A stretch of DNA of 64,000 nucleotides, taken from Chiua virens. Its lineage: Eukaryota > Basidiomycota > Agaricomycetes > Boletales > Boletaceae. Shown one piece after another: positions 24,213 to 35,678 of this stretch; the first letter of the stretch is position 1; the number at the start of each line of letters is the position of its first letter. A model generated the notes under the pieces. It made no database searches and was not told the origin of the DNA. It was given only the letters and a program-made list of their open reading frames with translations. Made by a program: the position numbers and the translations under genes. The stretch is from the NCBI GenBank assembly GCA_019787685.1, contig JAHNUO010000010.1, forward strand, positions 1,054,001 to 1,118,000. Reading direction: 5' to 3'.

Positions 24213-24578
24213 GTGTCCACACTTACTGGGAGTAGATGATGAGAAGGTAGTAATGAACATGGAGAACTTGGGGTTGACCTTTTATGCTATCTCTCGGAAC
24301 ATGCTGTGTGGAAACAGCGCGTAAAGTATGTGTAAACGGCAGAATCGTTCATTGCTTATCAAGTCATAAGTAGGGGGCTATGGTCTCGGAGTGGATCCGA
24401 GGCAAGTACTCGGTTATTAATATTACGTAATTTGGACTCCTACACAACCGTCAGGAATGCGCAGGACGTTCATCAATGGCATCACCTCGAAGCACTGGAA
24501 TGAATTACAATTTGAAATGCAACTTCCCTCGTCATTATGTAATATTCCCGAACATCTCTGATCAAGCGACCACTGGCA
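24213..24578. promoter_or_regulatory. divergent intergenic region, kinase / lipase
   Basis: The 366 bp between the kinase start (minus) and the lipase start (plus) must hold both promoters. It is AT-richer than its surroundings; no specific site is claimed. Confidence 0.45.
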
Positions 24579-25832
24579 ATGTCTGATTCACACTATACCG
24601 AATCCTGGCTCACAGGGCCCCAGAACACCCATTTCTACACTCGCACTTATCTCCCCTCCTCCCCTTCCAAAGCCGTCATCGTCTTCGTCCACGGTTTTGC
24701 CGAACACATCGCGCGTTATGACCACATCTTCCCCACCTGGTCCTCCCGCGGAATCGCCGTCTTCGCCTACGACCAGCGCGGTTTTGGCCGAACCGCCATG
24801 GACAAGGAGCACAAATCCAAGGACAGCGCGTGGGGCAAGACAAGCCAGAAAGAGCAGCTCGAGGACGTGGCATGGGCGGTGGGGCATGCCAAACAGACCT
24901 TTGCAGGCGCTCCCGTGTTTTTGTACGGTCATTCGATGGTAGGTGTCGCGTCCATCCGACCGCTCGCTCGCTGAACCGCTTTGTCACGTGGATGCTGGAT
25001 GCGACTAGGGTGGCGCGTTGGTCCTCGCGTTCCCGACACGCGCCCAGGCGTCGCCATCCAAGGAGGCCGTTACGAGCATCTCGGGCGTCATCGCGACCAG
25101 CCCGCTCATTTTGCAGACCAAGCCTGCCGAACAAGGCCACGCGGTGGTTTGGCGGTAAAGCGAGTCGGATCGCGCCTGCCATGTTGATTCCCGCGCCGTT
25201 GGATCCTGGTGTAAGTCGTCCTGGGTAGTCGACGTCGTTATGACTGAAAGACGCGCAGGAATTGTCCCATGATAGTGCGGTCGGAGAGGCCTACTTGAAA
25301 GACCCGCTCATTAAACTGTCTGGCTCTCTCCGTGGGTTGAGTGACATGTTGAGTGGTGTACGTGCCTCTCGTTCATCATTGACTGCGGGTTCATGACACT
25401 GGCTTCAGGGAGAAGAGCTCCTTGCTAGGGACCATACTTTGTGGCCGAAACAAGTTGCCTGTACGTGCTTTCCGACCATGATCCAAATTGCATACCGAGT
25501 ACGGGACAGGTCTTACTGGTGCATGGCACAGATGACCAGGTAGAGGTCCCTTTCGTCGATTTCAACTTCATTCTAACCAACGTCTTGCTTGTAGATCACA
25601 TCATGGAAAGCAAGCGAGAAATTCCATGGACTGTTGCCAGTCGAAGACAAGACGTTTTCACCCTACGCAGTACGTTGCTCTCCGTGTGCCAAGACATGTC
25701 TCACTCATCTGTATACAGAACGGGTTTCACGAGTTGCACAACGAACCTGATGGGGTGAAAGAGAAGTTGACCGAGGAGTGTATCACATGGGTAGAAGCAC
25801 ATCTCCCTCAAGGATATTCTTCAAAATTATGA
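24579..25832 (+). CDS. monoglyceride lipase (alpha/beta hydrolase), one frameshift
   Basis: Serine hydrolase that splits monoacylglycerols, related to yeast Yju3 and animal MGLL. Exon 1 starts MSDSHYTESWLTGPQNTHFY and holds VIVFVHGFAEHIARYDHIF and the nucleophile elbow GHSM; splicing continues it as GGALVLAF, completing GHSMGG (catalytic Ser). The acid is in LLVHGTDDQ (exon at about 25500) and the histidine in GFHELHNEPDG in the last exon (25719-25832), which ends EECITWVEAHLPQGYSSKL. Middle exons: ELSHDSAVGEAYLKDPLIKL (25258-25362) and ELLARDHTLWPKQ. Length and order match the family. Near 25130, between SPLILQTKPA and TRWFGGKASRIAP, the frame slips by one base with no splice site: a pseudogene lesion or an assembly indel. 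The 3' end converges with clathrin light chain, 56 bp apart. Confidence 0.9.
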
Positions 25833-25888
25833 CCTAGCGACCATGGAATCCAGTAGTTTTAATGGGGTGTAAAGGCCGCATGCGTATT

Positions 25889-26822
25889 CTAGTAGCCCGC
25901 CGCGCCTGGTGCGGCATCTCCCTCGCGTTTCAACCTCAACAACACTTCTTTAAACCGAGTGAGGTCGATAGTCCCAGCACCAGTCCGAGCAATGGTTTTA
26001 CTCTGCGAGTTCTGGAGTTCAATGGTGTTACAAATTCGTTCCCAAGTGGTCCCCTTCGTGAGCGACGACTGAAGGTTCTCGAGGTATTCCGCCTCCTCAT
26101 CTCTATTGACAATGCACCACATCAACGATCCGTTCAGGCAACTGAAGACACGAGGGACGTACTTGTTTTCCCGGATCGATCGCTCCTTTTTGGCAGCATA
26201 TTCTTCGTAGAATTGATCGATGGCAGCCTCTGCTTTGGAGATAGTCTCTTGACGTTTTGCTTTACTCGCCTCGTCGCGCTGCTTGATCTCCTCCGCTTGT
26301 TTCTCGCGCCATTCCCTGTGGCAAACGGCGGAGTTGAGCGTCTCACCTTGAGTGTAGGCTGAGCTGCTTACCTGATCACCTCCGGTTCATCTTCCTGGAT
26401 CTGTTGGTTCAGAATGGGCGTAGAGGAGAACGCAGAAGGCTGAGGACGGGGTGCAAACGGCGGTGCTGCGCCAAACGTAGGCTGTGCTGGCGGCGGATGC
26501 GACACGGTCTGCAGAAGAAAAAGAGTGTCCCGTACACGTCAGTCTCCCACCGGTGTGTGCGATCAGGGTAGAGCAGCACGAAACACACCTGTCCGACGTC
26601 GAGTTCGGGGAACTGATCCTCGAATTTGTCGATTTCGTCGTCGCCAGTCACTTTGACATCGGAAAAGGTCTGTCGGGGAGGGCTGTCGAAGCTGTCAAAG
26701 GAAAAGGCGGCAGGTGGGGCGGGGGCGGGTGGAGTTTGGAAGGTGGGGACGTCACCTTCGCCGGCGAGGGAGATATCGGGAAAGGCGGAGGCTGCGCGGT
26801 CAAAGTCAAAGTCGTCGTCCAT
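25889..26822 (-). CDS. CLC1: clathrin light chain
   Basis: Regulatory subunit of the clathrin triskelion, acting in endocytosis and Golgi/endosome traffic. Exon 1 (26589-26822) gives MDDDFDFDRAASAFPDISLA, an acidic, disordered N-terminus with FDSFDSPP and a DKFEDQFPELD stretch. Intron 26509-26588 (80 nt). Exon 2 is Pro-rich. A 56-nt intron leads to the central heavy-chain-binding helix (REWREKQAEEIKQRDEASKA, AAIDQFYEEYAAKKE). A last intron (gtacgtc donor) is followed by DEEAEYLENLQSSLTKGTTW, then SQSKTIARTGAGTIDLTRFK and LLRLKREGDAAPGAAGY at the stop. This C-terminal block is the family signature. All exons join in frame, with no lesion. The promoter is shared with GEP4. Confidence 0.95.
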
Positions 26823-26872
26823 GGTGAGTGGTAGAGAACGTGGTCGTCCAACACCGCATTAGGAGGTAGAAG

Positions 26873-26880
26873 TCACGTGA
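26873..26880. promoter_or_regulatory. TCACGTGA palindrome in CLC1/GEP4 divergent promoter
   Basis: A perfect extended E-box, the kind of site bound by Cbf1/USF-type bHLH factors in other fungi. It lies in the 96 bp between the two start codons and could serve both genes. Binding is inferred from sequence only. Confidence 0.45.
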
Positions 26881-26918
26881 TGGTAAGTACTCTCAGAGCG
26901 TGGTACGTTACGAAGGTC

Positions 26919-27757
26919 ATGCCTCTGAACATTCCCGGTCTACTCGTCCCTTTTCAACTCCTCTGGAATCCTCGCGTCGTTCTCCCTCACGTCATCGTCA
27001 CAGGTCAGATCCAATCTGCGTTGGTTCCGTATTGACCGACCTGGTTTGTTTGCTGCAGCAAAGACATTCGCCAGTTGGATTTTTTAGCGCTTCGGAGAGC
27101 CGGGTACCGTGGCGCGGTCTTTGACAAGGATAATTGTCTTGTGAGTTTGGGCTGTCTCGTGTCCGTAGCCCGTTTGACATGCAAACAGACGATACCGTAC
27201 AAAGATACGCTGGTGCCGCAGCTCGAGGTCTGTCGCACCGACGTATACTGCAAGTCACTCACAATTCACGACAGGATGCCTGGAAAGAATGCCGACACGT
27301 CTTTGGTGACGGAAACGTCCTCATCGTGAGCAATTCAGTAGGGTACGAAGCACGATGCAGGCCAGGTTCAGGTAAGGTCAAGCAAGCGAGGCTACATGGT
27401 CAGCTCAGACTGATCGTTCAGGCCGAGTCGGTGTCGCATCATCTCTCTATTCCGGTACTGCGACATAATGCACCCAAACCTGCCTATGCATGTATCGGAT
27501 CGATACGCGCATATTTTTCGACACTCAAGGTTCCAGTCAAGGATGAAGAACTGGTAGTCGTTGGGGATCGTATATTTACGGATGTCGTGATGGCAAATCG
27601 AATGCACCGTCGCTCGGGGGGAGGACCGCTGGCAGTCTGGACGACAGGGGTGTGGCAAAGAGAGAGTATGGTGATGCGGTGGTTTGAGAAGCAAGTGGTG
27701 GAAATGGTTGCGCGGTGGACTGAGAATAAGACTAGTACCGACTTTGTCAAGCGATAG
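26919..27757 (+). CDS. GEP4: GEP4, mitochondrial phosphatidylglycerophosphate phosphatase (array copy 1, frameshift in exon 4)
   Basis: Dephosphorylates phosphatidylglycerophosphate in the mitochondrial matrix for cardiolipin synthesis. Exon 1 (26919-27003, MPLNIPGLLVPFQLLWNPRV) exists only in this copy. Intron 27004-27063. Exon 2 27064-27140 gives DIRQLDFLALRRAGYRGAVF and the HAD motif DKDNCL. Exon 3 27189-27227 is TIPYKDTLVPQLE. Exon 4 starts at 27275 with DAWKECRHVFGDGNVLIVSN. Exon 5 27422-27757 gives PKPAYACIGSIRAYFSTLKV, VVVGDRIFTDVVMANRM and RRSGGGPLAVWTTGVWQRE. In exon 4 cagtaggg replaces the cagccgg of the other copies: one extra base breaks the frame just after the motif II serine (SNS). 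The same change makes a gtaggg donor which, if joined to exon 5, would restore the frame minus 11 residues. Confidence 0.88.
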
Positions 27758-27777
27758 TGTGTTTACTCTTGACTAGA

Positions 27778-27852
27778 ATGCTCCCTCTGCTCAGATCGAT
27801 CCACCCCGTCTCGTACACTGTCGCCCGTGCATTACGTCATAGAGTGACTTAA
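27778..27852 (+). pseudogene. truncated MDL1 5' fragment (array unit 1)
   Basis: The sequence around the start codon (ctagaatgct.cctctgctcag) matches the start of MDL1 at 58350, giving MLPLLRSIHPVSYTVARALR and then a stop. The same fragment follows each GEP4 copy at 30968, 34138, about 37499 (start codon deleted), 42783 and 45943. It indicates that MDL1 originally followed GEP4. Confidence 0.65.
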
Positions 27853-28669
27853 AGAGATCCGAGGCGGCGGTGGATGTGTCGGCCACGTATGACAACTCAT
27901 CGCGGTGGTAGGAAGGTGAACTTTTCACCATATCGTGCGCGTGGGTTGTGAATACGAACGACCGCGAAAAATTGGTTGTGGGCCCGCCGGGTGAGAGGAT
28001 GCAGGCATTCTTACAGTTCTGAGCGAGGTAGCATGCTCATTGTCGTTCGTACTTGGGTGCCGTGTGTGCGTCTCAGGAAAGGACTTGAGCAGACCGCGAT
28101 TGCAAGCATGGGCGACAACAAGAGAGCAGATCAATGAATGATGACACCGTTGTAGTACATGGCGTCATGTAATTGGCACTGTGTGGAAGGATCCATACAG
28201 GTACCTCTACGACGAGGCTGTGTATCGCGGTGATCTACACGCTCGCCTACGGCGCGGTCTATTGATCGCTAAAAAAGGTTACCATTGATGTGCAGCGCAA
28301 GCTTTTGTGAGCGTGCGTAACAAAGCGAGACTAAAGTGGGACGTGGGTGAGTTTATAGCGCTTTGGTCGTCCACCATCGACGTGGTCCATACGGGGACAG
28401 ACCAAAGCACCACCTGGTCTTCGAGATACTATGAGGTGGATGAGTGGAAGAACAATAGAATGTGGGACGTGGAACATGCCCGCTTTGTCGCTCCAAGTCT
28501 CGTGTGGACCAGACGTGCTATAAAATGCAGCCAGTTCGTGGTTGGAAGCGCAGATCCCTCTCTCAGAGAAAGTCGCTTAAAACCACAAACTCCCCGCATA
28601 TCATAATAGGTCAGTCACTGTCTCTAGCACCCCGTAGATCCTCAGGCCTCACTCCTCAATTTCAGAAAT
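27853..28669 (+). promoter_or_regulatory. array spacer and SP promoter, unit 1
   Basis: Non-coding by all signs, repeated in each unit. It contains a 14-bp inverted repeat (gctttggtc... / ...gaccaaagc) at 28359-28407, a TATAAAA box at 28519-28525, 151 bp before the SP start codon, and a likely 5' UTR intron (gtcagt donor about 28612, atttcag acceptor 28665). A frame that reads YLYDEAV.RGD.HARLRR runs through part of it in all units but is not supported as a gene. Confidence 0.5.
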
Positions 28670-29034
28670 ATGGACTCTTTCCAAATCCCACCCGGAGAAT
28701 CTGTATATACCCTCATCCCCGACGTGATGCTTCTGAAACTGGATCCAGAAGCCATTCGGACCCTCCCCCGCACCTCTCTGCTAGAGCTCACCATAGTATG
28801 CAACCATAGTCTTCTTTTTCTGTGACGAGGCTGACATTGTGTAGTGCAATGGCATCAAGATCATCAATAAGACAAGGGAAGAGATCGTGGAAGAGCTCTT
28901 GTTCCTGCAAAGAATAACAAGGGTAGCTTACTGCCTACTTGGTAGTAACATCCACACCCGAGCAACGTCGTGTGCTGGCCGAGACGTTTTATCCGAATGT
29001 GGATGATCTGCCTCTGAGATGGAACGATGAGTAG
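28670..29034 (+). pseudogene. SP small-protein gene, copy 1 (frameshifted)
   Basis: Same two-exon gene as the intact copies (MDSFQIPPGESVYTLIPDVM), but with one extra base near 28930 (gcttactgcc against gcttatgcc) that shifts the frame after QRITRVAYC and ends the protein early. Confidence 0.7.
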
Positions 29035-29289
29035 ATCTCTGATGAACGTGTATGAACCAGGCGTGTGGGTACACTTTTTCGTTTGTCTGTGCGATGAACG
29101 TGAGGACTGACCATCGATCTAGGCGGCTTTGTTTGGAGTGGCACGCCGTGCAGCGACACGCTAGATGATTTTTTCTTTACCTGCTCGAGCTCCGAGTCTT
29201 GTATAGTACTGTGATAAATGTCAACGTTCGATTTGTACAGCATGAGGGAGAGACGAAACGATCATTCTACGATTAGCTCGATCATAAAA

Positions 29290-30226
29290 GAGCGCCATGC
29301 AAATAGGTACAAACATTGATCACCATATTTGGATTAGTTATTGTGTTGATCGATCATTGTTCTTTACCTTCTCTCTGCTGTACATATCTTGTTGTCTACT
29401 CCCCGTCCTTTCCCGTAACCCCTTCACTGTCCTTAACGATGAGCTCAAAATTTCGTGAACATCTCTCCATTACCTTTTCCCCGAATAACTTCAATCTCCC
29501 TTTAGAGAGGCTCAAGTTCTCTCCGACAACGACGATACCGCCTTCGTCCCGTTTCTCCTTTGGTCAGAGCACGCAAAGCATTCGAAGTCCACTTCTCCTA
29601 AAGACGTCGAGAATATCCCCCGATTTCTGACATCATTCAATCTGTGGGACGTATTTGCGATGGTCTTTCTCTTTTCTGACGTTCGGATGCTCAACTCTAC
29701 CGAGCCACACTGTGCTCCGGGACTGCCAGAGTTGCCGCCGCTTCAGGTCGAGATTCGAGAAACGTCATTGTCCATGTCAGCTTCACAACCCCAAACGCTA
29801 AACTCGGGCGAGGAAACAATGGCCGGTCGCGCTGCTTCCTCATATTGTTCATTATCGTACTTCTTCTTTTGGTCGGAAACACCATTTTCCTCGATATCCG
29901 CGTCCTCTGCGGATGCTTGGCACGTTTTTTGAATACAAGTTTAATGCACCTTCCTCACCCGATGGTTATTCGACATGTCTATCTGTCATCCAGGTTGTAC
30001 CTTCATCCTACACGTCCAATTCCGCGAATTCTCAGAATACCCTAGATAATCAATAATGCGATCCAGTTCTGTGGCCTCCACGCTATTCTCGATATCACGA
30101 ACCTACAGGGGCAACTTGAAGCCACGCTTGAGAACGGCAGTTGGGCTTAAAACCGTCAATTTCTGTGTCTGGAGAGGTGTAAGCTCTGCTCCGGTGCTGA
30201 TTGTATCATTGTGAGTTATGTGTACG
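29290..30226 (+). repeat. array segment A, copy 1
   Basis: About 0.9 kb, repeated at 32465-33397, 35935-36770, 40742-41640, 44290-45205 and 47765-47795 plus 56498-57420. It contains a TATA-less stretch, then a frame beginning MSSKFREHLSIT and several overlapping frames. Indels between copies do not keep any one frame, so coding is unproven. At its 3' end the sequence switches to GEP4 intron 1 after ttatgtgtacg. Copies 4 and 6 instead continue into about 110 bp of shared sequence, probably the original 3' continuation of A. Confidence 0.75.
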
Positions 30227-30227
30227 A

Positions 30228-30945
30228 CCTAGTTTGTTTGCTGCAGCAAAGACATTCGCCAGCTGGATTTTTTAGCACTTCGGAGTGCTGGGTACCGTGG
30301 CACGGTCTTTGACAAGGATAATTGTCTTGTGAGTTTGGGCTATCTCGTGTCCGTAGCCTGTTTGACATGCAAGCAGACGATACCGTACAAAGATGCGCTC
30401 GTGCCGCGGCTTCGAAGTCTGTCGCACCGACGTATACTGCAAGTCCGCTCATAGTTCACGACAGGATGCCTGGAAAGAATGTCGACACGTCTTTGGTGAC
30501 GGAAACGTTCTCATCGCGAGCAATTCAGCCGGTACGAAGCATGATGCAGGCCAGGTTCAGGTAAGGTCAAGCAAGCGAGGTTACATGGTCAGCTCAGATG
30601 ATCGCGCAGGCCGAGTCGGTGTCGTATCGTCTCTCTGTTCCGGTACTGCGACACAATGCACCCAAACCTGCCTATGCATGCATTGGATCGATACACGCAT
30701 ATTTTTCGACACTCAAGGTTTCAGTCAAGGATGAAGAACTGGTAGTCGTTGGGGATCGTATATTTACGGATGTCGTGATGGCAAATCGAATGAACCGTCG
30801 CTCGGGGGGAGGACCGCTGGCAGTCTGGACGACAGGCGTGTGGCAAAGAGCGAGTATGGTGATGCGGTGGTTTGAGAAGCAAGTGGTGGAAATGGTTGCG
30901 CGGTGGACTGAGAGTCAGACTAGTACCGACTTTGTCAAGCGATAG
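30228..30945 (+). pseudogene. GEP4 exons 2-5, array copy 2
   Basis: Lacks exon 1; homology begins inside intron 1. Exon 2 from 30252 (DIRQLDFLALRSAGYRGTVF, DKDNCL). Exon 3 has one extra base before its donor (ccgcggcttcgaa), shifting the frame. Exons 4 and 5 are intact, ending at 30945. Confidence 0.8.
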
Positions 30946-31703
30946 TGTGTGTTTAATATTGACTAGAATGCCCCCTCTGCTCAGGTCGATCCACCCCGTC
31001 TCGTACGCTGTCGCCCGTGCATTACGTCATAGATTAAGAGATCCGGAGACGGTAGTGGATGTGTCGGCCATGCATGATAACTCATCGCGCTGGTAGGAAG
31101 GTGAACTTCTCACCATATGGTGCGCGTGGGTTGTGAATACGAACGACCGCGAACAATTGGTTATGGGCGCGCCAGGCGGGAGAATGCAGGCGTTCTTACA
31201 GTTCTGAGCGAGGTAGCGTGCTCATTGTCGTTCGTACTTGAGTGCCGTGTGTGCGTCTCAGGAAAGGATTTGAGCAGACCACGATTGCAAGCATGGGCGA
31301 CAACGAGAGAGCAGATCAGTGAATGATGACACCGTTATAGTACATGGTATCATGTAATTGGGATTGTGTGGAAGGATACATACAGGTACCTCTACGACGA
31401 GGCTGTGTGTTGTGGTGATCTACACGCTCGCCTACGGCGCGGTCTATTGATCGCTAAAAAGGTTACCATTGGTGTGCAGCTCAAGCTTTTGTGAGCGTGC
31501 GTAACAAAGCGAGACTAAAGTGGAACGCGGGCGAGCTCACATCGCTTTGGTCGGTCCACCATCGACGTGGTCCATATGGGGACAGACCAAAGCATCACCT
31601 GGTCTTCGAGATACCATGAGGTGGATGAGTGGAAGAACAATAGAATGTGGAATGTGGATTATGCCCGCTTTGTTGCTCCGAGTCGTGTGTGGATCAGACG
31701 TGC

Positions 31704-31710
31704 TATAAAA
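31704..31710 (+). promoter_or_regulatory. TATA box of SP copy 2
   Basis: TATAAAA, 146 bp before the start codon. The same box lies at 35166, 38222, 43502 and 46979 before the other SP copies, always 145-151 bp from ATG. Confidence 0.6.
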
Positions 31711-31849
31711 TGCAGCCAGTTCATGGTTGGAAGTGCAGATCTCTCTCAGAGAAAATCACTTGAAACCACAAACTCCCTGCAAGTTATAACAGGTCAGTCA
31801 CCATTCTAGCACAATAGATCCTCAGGCCTCACTCCTCAATTTCAGAAAT

Positions 31850-32213
31850 ATGGACGCTTTCCAAATCCCACCTGGCGAATCTGTATACACTCTCATCCCC
31901 GACGTGATGCTTCTGAAACTGGATCCAGAAGCCATTCGGACCCTCCCACGCACCTCTCTGCTAGAGCTCGCCATAGTATGCAACCATAGTCTTCTTTTTC
32001 TGTGACGAGGCTGACATTGTGTAGTGCAATGCCATTAAGATCATCAATAAGAAAAGAGAAGAGGTTGTGGAAGAGCTCTTGGTCCTGCAAAAAATAACAA
32101 GGGCAGCTTATGCCTACTTGGTAGCAACATCCACACCCGAGGAACGTCGTGTGCTGGCCGAGACGTTCTATCCGAATGTGGATGATCTGCCTCTGAGATG
32201 GAACGACGAGTAG
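31850..32213 (+). CDS. SP small protein, copy 2 (intact)
   Basis: Unrecognised. Exon 1 31850-31975 (42 codons, MDAFQIPPGESVYTLIPDVM, KLDPEAIRTLPRTSLLEL), a 49-nt intron (gtatgc ... tgtgtag), exon 2 32025-32213 (CNAIKIINKKREEVVEELLV, AYAYLVATSTPEERRVLAET, FYPNVDDLPLRWNDE). The 104-aa product is mostly helical by composition, with no signal peptide and no membrane segment. A TATA box and a likely 5' UTR intron precede it. Across six copies the intron is 45-50 nt long while exon lengths stay at 126 and 189 nt except in copy 1. This supports real coding and selection on the protein. Confidence 0.75.
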
Positions 32214-32464
32214 ATCTCTGATGAACGTGTATGAAGCAGGCGTGTGGGTACACTTTTTCGTTCGTCTGTGCGATGAACGTGAGGACTGACCATCGATCTA
32301 GGGGGCTTTGTTTGGAGTGGCACGCCGTGCAGCGACACGCTAGATGATTTTTTCTTTGCCTGCTCGAGCTCCGAGTCTTGTACAGTACTGTAATAAATGT
32401 CAACGTTCGATTTGTACAGCATGAGGGAGAGACGAAACGACCAGTCTAAGATTAGCTCGATCAT

Positions 32465-33397
32465 AAAAGCGCGTCATGAAAATAGGTACAACTATTGATT
32501 ACCATATTTGGATTAGGTATTGTATTGATCGACCATTGTTCTTTGCATGGACCTTCTCTCTGCTGTACATATCTTGTTGTCTACTCCCCGTCCTTTTCCG
32601 TAACCCCTTCACTGTCCTCAACGATGAGCTCGAAGTTTCGTGAACATCTCTCCATTACCATTCCCCGAATAACAATAACTTCAATTTCCCTTTAGAGAGG
32701 CTCAAGTTCTCTCCGACAACGATGATACCGCCTTCGTCCCGTTTCTCCTTTGGTCAGAACACGTAAAGCACTCGAAGTCCACTTCTCCTAAAGACATCGA
32801 GAATATCCCCCGATTCCCGACATCATTCAATCTGTGGGACGTATTTGCGATGGTCTTTTCTGACGTTCGGATGCTCAACTCTACCGAGCCCCACCATGCT
32901 CCGGGACTGCCAGAGTGGCCGCCACTTCAGGTCGATAAACGTCGTTGTCCATGTCAGCTTCACGACCCCAAACACTAAACTCGGGCGAGAAATCAATGGC
33001 CGGTCGCGCTGCTTCCTCATCTTGCTCATTGTCGTACTTCTCTTGGTCGGAAACCCCATTTTTCTCGATATCCGCGTCCTCTGCGGTGCTTGGCACGTTT
33101 TTTGAATACAAGTTTAATGCACTTTCCTCACCTGATGGTTATTTGACATGTCTATCTGTCATCCAGGTTGTACCTTCATCCTACACGTCCAATTCCGCGA
33201 ATTCTCAGAATACCCCAGATAATCAATAATGCGATCCAGCTCTGTGGCCTCCACGCTATTCTCGATATCACGGACTCACAGGGTCAACTTGAGGCCACGC
33301 TTGAGAACGGCAGTTGGGCTCAAAACGTTGATTTCTGTGTCTGGAGAGGTGTAAGCTCTGCCTCGGTGCTGATTGTATCATTGTGAATTATGTGTAC
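32465..33397 (+). repeat. array segment A, copy 2
   Basis: Close to copies 1 and 5. It ends in a gtgaat donor-like site followed by the fused 3' part of GEP4 intron 1, so an A exon could splice to GEP4 exon 2. Confidence 0.75.
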
Positions 33398-34115
33398 GGC
33401 CTAGTTTGTTTGCTGCAGCAAAGACATTCGCCAGCTGGATTTTTTAGCGCTTCGGAGAGCTGGGCACCGTGGCGCGGTCTTTGACAAGGATAATTGTCTT
33501 GTGAGTTTGGGCTGTCTCGTGTCAGTAGCCTGTTTGACATGCAAGCAGACGATACCGTACAAAGATGCGCTGGTGCCGCAGCTCTCGGTCTGTCGCACAG
33601 ACGTATACTACAAGTCACTCACAGCTCACGACAGGATGCTTGGAAAGAATGTCGACACGTCTTTGGTGACGGGAACGTCCTCATCGTGAGCAATTCAGCC
33701 GGTACGAAGCACGATGCAGGCCTGGTTCAGGTAAAGTCAAGCAAGCGAGGCTACATGGTCAGCTCAGACGATCGTGCAGGCCGAGTCGGCGTCGTATCAT
33801 CTCTCTGTTCCGGTACTGCGACACAATGCACCCAAACCTGCCTATGCATGCATTGGATCGATACGTGCATATTTTTCGACACTCAAGGTTCCGGTCAAGG
33901 ATGAAGAACTGGTGGTGGTTGGGGACCGTATATTTACGGATGTCGTGATGGCGAATTGAATGCACCGTCGCTCGGGGGGGGGACCACTGGCAGTCTGGAC
34001 GACAGGGGTGTGGCAAAGAGAGGGTATAGTGATGCGGTGGTTTGAGAAGCCAGTGGTGAAAGTGGTTGCGCGGTGGACTGAGAGTAAGACTAGTACCGAC
34101 TTTATCAAGCGATAG
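33398..34115 (+). pseudogene. GEP4 exons 2-5, array copy 3 (nonsense)
   Basis: Exon 2 from 33424. Exon 3 reads TIPYKDALVPQLS, a variant shared only with copy 6. Exon 5 has a stop (CGA to TGA) right after TDVVMAN, at about 33957, removing the last 48 or so residues. Confidence 0.8.
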
Positions 34116-34489
34116 TGTATGTTTACTCTTGACTAGAATGCTCCCTCTGCTCAGATCGATCCGCCCCGTCTCGTGCACTGTTGCCCGTGTATTAAGTCAT
34201 AGAGTAAGGGACTATGACAACTCATCGCGGTGGCAGGAAGACGAACGTCTCACCATATGGTGCGCGCGGGTCGTGAATACGAACGACCGCGACTGATTGG
34301 TTATGGGCGCGCCGAGTGAGAGAATCCAGGCATTCTTACAGCTCTGAGCGAGGTAGCGTGCTTATTGTCGTTCGTACTTGAGCGCCGTGTGTGCGTCTCA
34401 GGAAAAGATTTAAGCAGACCGCGATTGCAAGCATGGGCGATAACGTCGGTGAATGATGACACAGTACATGGCGTCATGTAATTGAAACT

Positions 34490-34930
34490 TTGTGGAAGGA
34501 GGAGATACATACAGGTACCTCTACGACAAGGCTGTGCGTCGCGGTGATCTACACGCTCGCCTACGGCGCAGTCTATTGATCGCTAAAAAGGTCACCGTTG
34601 GCGTGCACTTCAAACTTTGTGAGAATGCATATCAAAGTGGAGCGCGGGCGAGCTCACAGCATTTTGGTCGGCCCACAATCGGTCCTATTTGGACAGACCA
34701 AAGTGCCACCTGCTCTTTGAGATGATAGAACGAGGTAGATGAGTGGAAGAACAATAGAATGTGGGATATGGAACATGCCCGCTTTGTTGCTCATATGTGG
34801 GTCCACATCAACAAGACACTTTGGAAGGAGGGGATACATACAAGTACCCCTACGACGAGGCTGTGTGTTGCGGTGATCCGCACGCTCGCCTACGGCGCGG
34901 TCTATCGATCGCTAAAAAAGGACACTGTCG
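34490..34930 (+). repeat. internal ~330-bp tandem duplication in spacer of unit 3
   Basis: The block with gatacatacaggtacc, the Arg-rich frame and the gctaaaaagg end occurs twice (about 34500 and 34835). The same duplication exists in unit 6 (about 46315 and 46645) and in no other unit. Confidence 0.75.
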
Positions 34931-35314
34931 GTGTGCAGCCTGTTCAAGCTTTGTGAGCGTACACACCAAAGCAAGGCTAAAGTGGGACGTGGGTGAGTTC
35001 ACAGCGCTTTGGTCGGTCCGCCATCGATGCGGTCCATACGGGGACAGACCAAAGCACCACCTGGTCTTCGAAATACTATGAGGTGGATGAGTGGAGGAAC
35101 AATAGAATGTGGGATGTGGAACATGCCCGCTTTGTTGCTCCGAGTCGTGTGTGGACCAGACGTGCTATAAAATGCGGCGAGTTCGTGGTTGGAAGCGCAG
35201 ATCTCTCTCAGAGAAAGTCGTTTGCAACCACAAACTCCCCGAAATTTATAACAGGTCAGTCACCATCTCTAGAACCCCGTAGAACCTCAGATCTCACTCC
35301 TCAATTTCAGAAAC

Positions 35315-35678
35315 ATGGACTCTTTCCAAATCCCACCCGGCGAATCTGTATACACCATCATCCCCGACGTGATGCTTCTGAAACTGGATCCAGAAGCCAT
35401 TCGGACCCTCCCCCGCACCTCTCTGCTGGAGCTCGCCATAGTATGCAACCATAGTCTTCTTTTTCTGTGATGAGGCTGACATTGTGTAGTGCAATGCCAT
35501 TAAGATCGTCAATAAGAAGAGGGAAGAGGTTGTGGAAGAGCTCTTGTTCCTGCAAAAAATAACAAGGGCAGCTTATGCCTACTTGGTAGCAACATCCACA
35601 CCCGAGGAACGTCGTGTGCTGGCCGAGACATTTTATCCGAATGTGGATGATCTGCCTCTGAGATGGAACGACGAGTAG
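35315..35678 (+). CDS. SP small protein, copy 3 (intact)
   Basis: Same structure as copy 2: 126-nt exon, 49-nt intron, 189-nt exon. Differences are mostly single residues (PGESVYTIIPDVM; CNAIKIVNKKREEVVEELLF). It ends PLRWNDE at 35676-35678. The TATA box is at 35166. Function unknown. Confidence 0.75.

Noticed and set aside
24676..25182. 168-codon minus-strand frame
   Set aside because: Antisense shadow of the monoglyceride lipase exons.
27853..28669. Arg-rich frame YLYDEAV.RGD.HARLRR in array spacers as a gene
   Set aside because: Different copies extend into different frames after a few dozen codons, and there is no consistent start or stop.
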